Part shown: one piece after another, positions 55,280 through 64,000 of the stretch | Layout of the letters: each line of letters opens with the position of its first letter | Numbering within the stretch: the first letter of the stretch is position 1 | Source of the DNA: Melastoma dodecandrum | Lineage: Eukaryota; Streptophyta; Magnoliopsida; Myrtales; Melastomataceae | Assembly: GCA_029817715.1 (NCBI GenBank) | Contig: JARUPY010000465.1 | Location: forward strand, 2,108,001-2,172,000 | Reading direction: 5' to 3' | Length of the DNA: 64,000 nucleotides | The notes under the pieces: generated by a model | Databases searched by the model: none | The model's input: the letters and a program-made list of their open reading frames with translations, nothing else | Told to the model about the DNA's origin: nothing | Position numbers and translations under genes: made by a program

Positions 55280-56525
55280 ATAAACAAAAAGGCTAACTAA
55301 ATGATTAGCGCGATAATCAATATGCGGAGGAAGTGACTTCACCTTGGTTGTTAAGGTATCTCTCCGCGATGCCCTCCTGCTTTGATTTGCGGCGGGATCG
55401 GGAAATTTGAGGACCCCCGGGATCTCCGTCGCGTTCTGAATCCTCGGGTAAGGGTCAAAGAGCCATGTCACGGCCTAATCGAGGGAGTACGCAGTATCCT
55501 ATGGCCTTTTCGCCTGCGACCTGTAGGCAGATGAGGCAATCCTCCACTGAGATGTTGTCGAAGCAGGTAGCCCGGTAAAGACTCATTGTCTGAGCCCATT
55601 GTCTAAGCAAGGACTCGTTTCAAATTCTTTCTAAATGTGCTTTGGTCATGACGGTGTGTCGGGAGGATTAACCATCGGCGTCACGGGCAGTGAAGATCAG
55701 AATGAGACCCCTTTGAACATGGACCCTTCTTGGTATGATGATCTCGTGGCTGTCAATATTTGTCCTTCTTGATTTCTAATGAAGTGAAGAGTAAACTACA
55801 ATTGTTCTCTCGCGGGCCAAGCTATAACGTGACGATTTCCCAGATTCAGAAACCGGTTTCACATGCTTGATTGAGCCGGCCTATAGGAGCTTACATGACA
55901 AAGTCACCGGGCAGCGAAAGCGTGTGTCGCAGCATAATTAAGTTCTTCTCCTGATAGAACTGCACCTTCCAGTTTCAACAGCTGCACAGAGAAGTATCAG
56001 CTTCAGCTTGTCCAACCTAGAAAATCAAGAGAAAATGCCATGAATGCTGTCTAAGCAAGCACCCATCAAATTGAATGGATATGCATAATTTCTTAGTTGA
56101 GCTGAAGCTTCGAGTACATGTCTAAAAACAGGCATCCTGAAAAGGATTCCGATGTCAATACCTCCAGGTGTATGACTGATTTGATTAAAGATGACAGGCC
56201 CCATGTCCTGTTTTCAATAAGCTTCTTCTTTGCGCCATCAGAAAGCTCCTTGAATCCTTGGACAGATACATCATTAATCTCGTATGATCTTCGTAGCATC
56301 ATTTGCCATGCCTGCTCCCACCTGTTACCCAGAAACATTAACAAGATTGATCTTTCCACACATAGGGGATGCCAACTGCTGTGACGTGAACGATCACATG
56401 ATGGACCAACTTTAGGACTGAATCATCCTCTAAAATGTGCTTCAGGCTCGGGGTTATGCCAAGACGAAAGACGTGCATTGCGTAACAAAAGCGGCCTTCC
56501 CAGGCGGCATCATCTTGTTCCTGTC
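55280..56525 (-). pseudogene. Unrecognised decayed gene
   Basis: Several minus-strand tracts have protein-like composition and lie in a plausible order but are interrupted by stops. From 56521: EQDDAAWEGRFCYAMHVFRL and ITPSLKHILEDDSVLKLV. After an acceptor-like site at about 56326: WEQAWQMMLRRSYEINDVSV and FKELSDGAKKKLIENRTWG. Near 55985: LLKLEGAVLSGEELNYAA followed by a stop. At about 55740-55290: HVQRGLILIFTARDADG, stop, HTVMTKAHLERI, stop, SLYRATCFDNISVEDCLICL and VAGEKAIGYCVLPRLGRDMA, stop. I do not recognise the family and give no function. It could also be a real gene whose exons I have joined wrongly. Confidence 0.45.
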
Positions 56526-57032
56526 AATACATCATCTTATAACATTTCATCTGTTATAAGGTTGTTATATGCTGTAATAAGTATCAATTTACTAAATATA
56601 ATAATTTATAATTAATGTTAATCTTTAGCTTCGATTATTGTTTATACATCAGATGTTATCTGTGCACTCAAAATTACTTTTGAAAAAAAAAAAATTCCAT
56701 CGACCGACTCTCTCACATCACTTGATCGATCATTTGGAAACTCGTGGTATTATTTTGACACTTAATTCCTTTTGAGTTGATTTTGTTCGAAGGTTGGGAG
56801 GTTAACTCCCAGGATCAAAATAAGTAGATCACGCCTGTCAAAACCAAAATCCCAAAGAGAACCCACCAACCGTTTTGCTCTTCAAATCTCGCTTACCAAT
56901 GATCACACAGCAAAGTGTAGTAGTGGATTGAAAATCCTCTAAAACATCCCAGCTAAACGAATGCCAAATGCTCCCTGCTCAACTCACTCAACCCCATCAA
57001 AACAAGATCCCGCCCAGATGCTCGTACCCAGG

Positions 57033-59506
57033 CTACACGAACGCGTCCTTCTCGAGAAGTGTCAAGACATCGTGCTGATTGTTTAGCTTGGCGACGTCTA
57101 TCGGGGTCTTGCCGTCCAGATTCTGCAGGGTGCTGCAGTCGACAAAACCATGATAAATAAAACAAATGAACCAACACGCGGTGGTAAAACTCGAGCACTG
57201 ATATCTGTTCTGATAGGACGGAAACAAGGATCAACTCACACGGCTGCACCGTGTTCTAGTAATAGCGCGACACAATCTTTTCTGCCATAACCGGCTGCAT
57301 AATGGAGGGCGGTGTTCTTGTTCTTGTCCAAAGCATCCACGGTAGCTCCAGCTTCGAGGAGTACTCGGGCGCACTTCACCTTAACATTGTTGCCGGAAAA
57401 TATGATATTACAATTTATGTTCCCAAGACATTTAGCCACGAAGATAGCTAATTGTAAAAGAAATAGGGATACCTCGCCATAGCCACATGCAAAATGTAAC
57501 GCCCTTCTTCCCTCTGAATCTTCTTCATCCTTGTCGGCGCCTGACTCCAGTGCTTTCTTCAGACCCTGCCGATGGTCCATACAGTAAATTTCATGGGTTA
57601 GAGAGAATAGACCATGTACCATGAAGCCTTTCTGACTCACATACTTATATACATTCGTTAGATGATCTGGTACCTCCACATCTCCATTACTGGCAGTGTG
57701 GTGGACAATTGATTCATCCTCATTTCCAACATCTTCTTCATCATCAGGAACAGTGTGATTGCCAGAAGTCGCACCATCTCCTTGAACAGGGAAACTCATT
57801 GCCTCGCCTAATTTTGTCAGGACCTCTTTGTCATTCCAGTACCTGCAAGCAGAGTCTAATCGTAATAAACCACAAGCAGACAACAGCCATCCGAAACCTA
57901 AATGTGTCAGGCGTTTAGATTCTTCTACCTCATCATGGCAGCAGGACCAGAAGTCTCCATTTCTTCTAATATGTGCTTCAGGGCCGGATCGTCTTTCATA
58001 TGGGCCATTCTTTCCTCCATTTGTTCTTTCCTCATTGGGTTTGAGAAAGACTCCAGGACACTAGACATGGCAGGATCCTGATAATACATGGAAATGAACC
58101 AAGAGACACCGATTGACATTTTACCAACTAGTACGACACAGGCCTTCCACTTTCGGTGGTGCAAAGGATGGAAAAAGAGAGCAAGTTTCCTAAATGAGTA
58201 CCTGCATTAAAGCATTCCCAAGTCTTTCAGCCATTTGCATGAAGTTTGGATTTTGCATAACTTGTTGCACAGTAGATTGATACTGCCTAGCATCAAACTG
58301 GGGGAAGCCTTCACCGGCACTTGGTCCACCTTGAAAGGTCTTCTGAAGCTGTTCTGCCATTTGGTTGAAAGCAGGATCCTGAACTATCTGTTGGGCTAAG
58401 TCCTTGATACTAGGATCCTGAGAAATCAAATTACGGAATAAGAGGAGTTCCAATACTATATGACAACCATTCGTGATGCATTACTCAATCAACCAGAAAA
58501 TGGACTCTAAGTGAAATGTTGGACAAATGCTAAAACTGTAATTAAACATCAGATGCCTAATAAATGACAGTGGCATCCAAACCAAGGCAGCACTAGACCT
58601 AATAGCGAGAGGCTGACACCACTGTGGTAGTAAAAGATGTGATGGCGATGCTACATGTCACTGCTCCTAAACCAAAAATCCAATGCATCATTTTCCCCAG
58701 ATGTTCATCAATACAAGCATTTAGCCCTTGAAGCTTAAGCACATGTACCATATAGCAAGCGTCAAAAGAGGAGCAAAGGAGCTATACATTTAGCAGATTG
58801 GACATGGATGAAAAGTCAAACGGGTTGGCGGCAAACCCAGCTCCTGGGACAGAGGCAGGCGGTCTCTGGCCCAATGATGCTTCAGCAGAGGACGACTCGG
58901 ACTTGGGGGATTTGCTGTCTGGAGCACCCGCCTTATCATCTACAAGTCGAAAACAACAAATCTCAAAGTGGTTCCAATTCTAGTAAAACTACGGCAAGCT
59001 CAATAATTGGAAATGAAGCCGAAACTTGGTCCATCTGGAGACATGAACTGGTCAAAATAACCAAATCCGAAGAGAGAAACCAAGAAACTCGAATTCCCTT
59101 TAAGAAACGAGAAAGCATTCGAAATAGGAGGGGCGGGGAAGCAGGTGCAGCATGACACGAGTCAGTACACTGAAAGAAAGCTATAGATAACTCCAGATAA
59201 AAAGAAATGACGACATTTCCAAGCCTAAACCATCTGAGAAAAGCTCCCTCTCTGATACTGAACGCTCTCAAACGACGAAGCACAACATACCAAAAACAAG
59301 AATCATCGTCATCATCCCGACCAATCTATATATCTCTCCCTCCAAGAAAGATTCCACAGTTCACCAAGCGCCATGACAAAAAGAAAAGAAAAAACACTGA
59401 AAAATTCTCCAAAACAAATTGCTCCATCCCTCGAAAACAAAAGAACAAGGAGAGAGAAAGAATATCCACCAGTAGGAGGGACGTCTTTGGAGGGATCGGA
59501 AGCCAT
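57033..59506 (-). CDS. AKR2: Ankyrin repeat protein AKR2 (plastid outer-envelope protein chaperone)
   Basis: Eight exons (59506-59470, 58939-58788, 58417-58202, 58077-57929, 57842-57674, 57565-57473, 57379-57240, 57132-57033) join in frame to 351 residues; Arabidopsis AKR2A has about 340. The N-terminal PEST-like part ([13 protein letters not shown], then Ser/Ala/Pro-rich) leads to [20 protein letters not shown], two STI1-like helical segments with repeated DP motifs ([36 protein letters not shown]), an acidic linker ([12 protein letters not shown]), and C-terminal ankyrin repeats ([58 protein letters not shown]). AKR2 binds newly made outer-envelope proteins in the cytosol and docks at chloroplast lipids through its ankyrin domain. 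No defect is visible. Confidence 0.95.
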
Positions 59507-60070
59507 GAATCTCCCGTTGAGAGAAGATATGGCTTCTGGGATTTCCCAATTACACACAAAAGAACAGATCTTTGGAAAAGTGACGGGTTGCCGTTGGGTT
59601 ATTTGGGATTGGGATTGAGAAAATAATAGAAAGAGGAAGGTGGTCAGAAGAGACTCCGACAACACGACGCACTAGGGAGGGACATGCAAGTGTTAATGAA
59701 AAACTGGGCAAAATCGTGGGGTTTGAGGATTTAGGATTGGGTGAGAGGTTGGTAAGTGGGGGTGTGGTCCAAACCTCCATTCAATCCTCGCCTCAAGTAC
59801 CTCCCCAACCCCAACCTCATCTCCTTCTACATTTTTTTATTTAATTTTTTTTTATTAATTACTCGGTGCAACACTGATTTTTATCGATACATCGTGTTAT
59901 TGGCATTGTCATTAAATATTCCACTATTTGCTATTTTAGTTTAAGGGAACAGAATGGTTACTTGAACTAGGTGTTATGCAATTTATTGGCATACTTTAGA
60001 GTATGCGCAAACTGAATGAACCATCTTCTCGAATTTCCTTTACACTCACTTTCGCTGCATACTTTTTCAG
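59507..60070. other. AKR2 promoter and spacer
   Basis: Holds the AKR2 5' leader and promoter on the minus strand. No gene recognised. No further exons of the importin-like pseudogene were seen here. Confidence 0.5.
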
Positions 60071-61426
60071 CATCTGTCGTCATATATGAATACGGTCAGA
60101 AAGAAGAACACGTACCTCTGTCTGTCACAACCTTTGAAAGATTTCGCTCAAGCAGAATCTGTGATGTAATTAAACTCCTCTTACGTATGTGACCAAGAGC
60201 CTGATTTGGTGGAGGTGTACATGAACTTGGCGACCCATTTATTCGGGGAGCTTGAAAGGTTCCCTGCACATCTGAAGTTTTTCTCGTTGATGAAATTGTC
60301 TGTAATTTAACTGCCATACTGTCTGCTCTCTCGGGAAGTATTGGCAATGTCTGGTTCTTCACTTGAGGTTTCTTTTCAGAAGGCGGCAATTTGCAGCATT
60401 GCCATGCACCGTGGTGCTGCTCTTGCGGCAATGTCCTACTTATCAAGTACGTTTCTTTATAAATGAGCTATATTCTATCACCCTAAAGTATATGGATGCA
60501 GTTCGAAGAATGATAATGATATTCTTGTGTTTTGGTTCGGAGTGGTGCCAAGCTAACAACATTTTCTTTGTAGATTATTCCCATTTTACAACGATGCATG
60601 AGATGAAACTGCTGTAATTTGTATTAAGGATGTCAAATTTGTTTTCTTTGTACTTTTACGCTGTAGTTTCACTATGTCTCATTCATAGGCTGTGTGGTCG
60701 GTTTCTCGAGGTCTCCTGGTTTCCTGAATTTGACTGTTTTGTGTCTTTAGATTTCCTGGAAGTGGGTCTTGCCTCATTTTTGGAGAAGATGTACACCATT
60801 AAAGGATCATTTGGTGGAACTGTAATTCAGGTTTCATCTAATTCCGGGGAAGCACTTGTTTCAAACCTGATATATGCACTGCTTGTTGTGTCTGCAATGA
60901 GGGTAAGGTCCTTTCCAAGGATTCGAGTGACCATATGATATTTATATGCTGCAAGTCTGACTATGATCGTGCTGCTGGACATGTTCATAAGTGCACTATG
61001 ATATTGCAACAACTGGCCGCAGTCTGCAGTTCGAGTGAGAGGACGTCGTGGAAGGCCTTCCTTAGTTGGGACTCTCGGCTTGGATGGCTTCAGTTTGTGG
61101 TCTCTCTCTCTCTGTCTATCCATCATTGCAGTGGCACGCGGTTTGCTTTTCGGCGGCACTTTAATATTTTAATTTGTGACTGGAGACAGTTACAAGGTCT
61201 TCCTCCAGAGTACCTGAAGCCAGGGGAAGCAGAAACATTGGTACCCCTTTGGCTGAAATCCCTTGCTGGTGCTGCTTCTGAATACCTGGAACGCAGGACC
61301 AATGGCGATGGCCAGACCGCTTCCGACCAACTGCAACGGAAAGGAGGGAGAGTTCTAAAGCGTTTAGTACAGGAATTTGCGGACAGCCACCGCAGCATGC
61401 TCAACCCAAGTAGAGGCTGTCATTGA
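60071..61426 (+). pseudogene. Decayed 3' part of an importin-13-like ARM-repeat gene
   Basis: Exon-like blocks read as the C-terminal third of a plant ARM-repeat importin (At1g12930-like). Block 1 follows an acceptor at 60070: YGQKEEHVPLSVTTFE, then a frameshift near 60140, then FAQAESVM, a TAA, and LNSSYVCDQEPDLVEVYMNL. Block 2 after another [23 protein letters not shown] and [14 protein letters not shown], donor at about 60448. Block 3 (about 60758-60902): FLEVGLASFLEKMYTIKGSF and [19 protein letters not shown]. Block 4: [20 protein letters not shown]. Block 5 (about 61191-61426): [20 protein letters not shown] to [15 protein letters not shown]. Splice borders survive, so it is not a retrocopy. 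The N-terminal two thirds are absent. Family assignment is from memory of the C-terminal blocks. Confidence 0.72.
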
Positions 61427-61763
61427 GGAGAAAAAAAGGGTCGGTAATTGTAATCACTTGGCAAGAGTCGACTGAGTGGCTTCTGGTCAGTTCCATGAAA
61501 CCGGCGTAGGGTTTTCCAAATCTTTAAGACCAGAAAAGCAATTTGGCTCGATGCCTTATTACGTAAGGAGATGTTATACCCCATACGAGGTTTGCAATTC
61601 CATGTTACAACGATAAAACAAAAAAGTTTCAGGTCGATTAGGAGTCCCCCGTACAGAGGACATGGACTCCGACCACCAGGTAACTCGGGCTCAATACCCA
61701 CAATGTATAAGGCTTTCCGTGATAACCGTCTGGAATTAAGTAGGAGGAGCTTCGAAGAGCGCT
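61427..61763. other. Spacer between convergent loci
   Basis: Short interval that holds the acetyl-CoA synthetase 3' untranslated region. No gene recognised. Confidence 0.55.
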
Positions 61764-64000
61764 TCAAGAGTCTTCCCCAAGTGCGATTAGCTGCTCAACG
61801 ACCGAAGGGTCCGCGAGCGTGCTCGTGTCGCCGAGCTCATCCAGTTGCCTGGCCGCGATCTTCCTTAGAATCCTCCGCATGATCTTCCCACTCCGGGTTT
61901 TCGGAAGGCCCGGCGCCCAGTGGATTTTGTCCGGAGCAGCAAATGCACCGATCTGAGATCATAGGATCCCCATATTAGAGGGGCATTTCGTCAGCCAGTA
62001 CCATTAATTTCAGCACACAACAGACAGGATAGAGGATATTGCAACGATGAGAGGCGAACCGAACCTGCTTTCTCACTGTGAGGATGAGACTCTTCCTTAA
62101 TTCTTCACTGCAAGGCTCGCCTTCCACTAAAGTAACAAAAGCATAGATCCCCTGTCCTTTCACCTAGTAAAAAAAACGCCACAACAAAAGATAAGCCTTC
62201 ACGCGTAAACCATAAACGAACGAATGCCAAAACACACGGATGTACCTCATGCTCTACACCGACAACTGCAGCTTCTGCACATTTGGGATGCGAGACGAGA
62301 GCAGATTCCACTTCTGCAGTACCAATCCGATGTCCGCTGCATAGATTACAAGTTGCACAAATGTTAAAGGGAATGCTCCATACTAGGATAACATCCTAAC
62401 TGACTAGAGCACTAAATAACACGAGTCGAACAAAGCCTGATTATTTTTAGCCTCAATACCTGACATTGATGACATCGTCGACTCTCCCGGTGAGCCAATG
62501 ATACCCATCTTTGTCTCTGAAATAGGCATGCACGAGTGGGCCGTTGTGGATGAGAAGAGACTATAGTCCAGAAAAACAGATCCCTTCTAGCTTACCTGCT
62601 GCAGCCATCACCACTGAAATAGTATCCGGCAAACGGTTTGAAGTATGTTGTTTCGTATCTTTCATGATCGCCATACAAAGTTCGGAATGCCCCGGGCCAC
62701 GATCCTTTAATGCAGAGGTACCCGCTACACTCTCCTTCAATCTCGTCCCCCTTCTCATCAACTATGACTGGCTGCACTTGTTGAAAAAGTAGATCAGGAT
62801 ACTGCATCATATGGAAACAGTAAGTTTAAGAAATGATCTCCGTCAGACTTTACCTGAACTCCAAAGAAAGGAAAAGTAGCAGAACCTGGCTTCTGAGGCC
62901 AAGCACCGGGTAGTGGAGTAATCTGCCAAGCAATAGATAAAGTTTTCACCACGGCAAGAGACAAATATAACAAGTATGTAAAATTTAGATTTCTGAATTA
63001 GCAAGCTTGTCCCCGACATACCAAAAACCCGCCGGTCTCGGTTTGCCACCAAGTGTCCGAAATAGGGCATCTCGAATCCCCAACAACATTGTAAAACCAC
63101 CTAAAATTTAAAAAGAAAATATAATTTTTGTTCCATTGCAAGCCAAACATGCTATTGACATTGATATTGGAAGTTTGGTGAGAAATGGGAACAAACCTCC
63201 ATGCACTGGGATTAATTGGCTCGCCAACACTGCCAAGGACCCGTAGTGATTTCCGTGAATATTTCTTGACATACTATAGCGAGAAAAAAATAAACATTTA
63301 TATGAGAAATGACTACAGTGGCATCAAAGCACCTTGTACTTTCAGTTTCAGACTAAGATTGATCCGACCAAAATTTTAAGGGGTAAATTTAGGCATGTTC
63401 TATTATCCATACACCAATTTAGCAGTTCTAGAAAACCTGCCTCGTCACTCTCGCGCATGAGCGATCTCACCAATGTCGGAGCCGTGTAGAATATCGTCAC
63501 CTTGTATTTATCAACAATATCCCAACATCTTCCAGAGTCAGGATAATTGGGTGCCTGCAGTTCAGTTAAAACCGCTTTCAAAGAAAGAATCAAGGAAAAT
63601 GTAGTGTCCCATGACAAGGTACATCCTAGGAGAGACATCATAGATTGTTACCCCTTCAAATACAAGAACTGAGGCTCCATTAAGCATTGGTCCATAGGTC
63701 ACGTAGCTGTGCCCGGTAATCCAACCACAGTCTGCTGTACACCTAACCATAAGTTAAAGAAAAACCACAACCGTCAATAGGAGACTTTTCTTTCTACTAA
63801 ACAAACTTGAGATTAATTCATATAGGCAGGCCAAGACAAGTTACCAGTATATATCAGAAGATTTGTAATCAAATGCATACTTAAATGTCGTTGCAGTGTA
63901 TACCATATATCCACCCGTAGTATGGAGAACACCCTATCAAAATCCCCCAACCAAAAGAACCGTTTATAACATTGCCTAGGAAAAATAAATTAAGCTGAAA
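61764..64000 (-). CDS. ACS: Acetyl-CoA synthetase, plastid type (5' part outside the window)
   Basis: The last 12 exons are in the window: 63933-63845, 63742-63652, 63554-63441, 63273-63197, 63100-63022, 62922-62854, 62771-62596, 62516-62460, 62336-62246, 62163-62065 and the final 61952-61764, with earlier exons beyond 64000. The adenylate-forming enzyme signatures are clear: [66 protein letters not shown] followed by [20 protein letters not shown], and the C-terminal [16 protein letters not shown] with the catalytic Lys. The enzyme makes acetyl-CoA from acetate, ATP and CoA; plant ACS is plastidial and also detoxifies acetate from fermentation. The join after RESDE needs a GC donor at 63440-63439. 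The ATP-binding loop and transit peptide lie outside the window. Confidence 0.93.

Noticed and set aside
60096..60446. Minus-strand frame of 116 codons with normal composition
   Set aside because: No ATG-supported gene model or known domain, and the plus strand of the same region carries importin-like blocks.

Overview
This window looks like a stretch of flowering-plant nuclear DNA, most likely a eudicot. The genes are split by GT-AG introns. Several products are made for plastids (a glutamyl-tRNA synthetase, acetyl-CoA synthetase, mTERF and AKR2). Others belong to plant-specific families (tonoplast sugar transporter, ZAR1-like LRR receptor kinase, type-2 lipid transfer protein, CDPK). Spacers are AT-rich and carry typical plant transposon remains. 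I could not fix the species. All identifications rest on reading translations and splice sites by eye; no database search was run.

Layout, left to right. 0.8-3.4 kb (-): ABHD17-type alpha/beta hydrolase. 5.7-6.3 kb (-): small conserved plant protein. 7.7-8.0 kb (-): nsLTP2-like secreted protein. 9.4-11.6 kb (+): LRR receptor-like kinase with a degenerate kinase domain. 11.8-13.7 kb (+): decayed NOC4 gene. 14.2-17.8 kb (+): cleanly spliced gene encoding only the membrane N-terminal half of an MTP12/ZnT5-type zinc transporter. 18.8-22.6 kb (-): tonoplast sugar transporter (TST/TMT). 23.1-24.8 kb: solo LTR with a 5-bp target duplication. 26.5-28.7 kb (+): CDPK with a frameshift. 29.8-31.9 kb (-): plastid-targeted protein of unknown function. 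33.0-33.5 and 35.0-35.8 kb (-): two small plant proteins. 36.0-38.5 kb (-): PPR protein EMB2217. 39.0-41.0 kb (-): HMG-CoA reductase. 42.0-45.8 kb: a tandem duplication followed by a 3.2-kb Mutator-like element. 46.8-50.9 kb (-): organellar glutamyl-tRNA synthetase. 51.6-52.6 kb (+): mTERF6-like protein. 54.5-54.9 kb (+): RING-H2 ubiquitin ligase. 55.2-56.5 kb (-): unrecognised decayed gene. 57.0-59.5 kb (-): AKR2. 60.1-61.4 kb (+): decayed importin-13-like gene. 61.8 kb to the right edge (-): plastid acetyl-CoA synthetase, cut by the window.

The genes are mostly unrelated housekeeping loci and do not form a pathway cluster. A loose theme is organelle gene expression (EMB2217, GluRS, mTERF6) and plastid lipid or protein supply (acetyl-CoA synthetase, AKR2). 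The most striking property is how many genes are broken or cut down: NOC4, the CDPK, the importin, one unrecognised gene and the half-length zinc transporter lie among intact neighbours. That is what a segment losing duplicate genes after polyploidy would look like, but this is inference. I did not find a clearly new multi-gene system. The best candidates for something undescribed are the half-length MTP12 protein and the degenerate receptor kinase.
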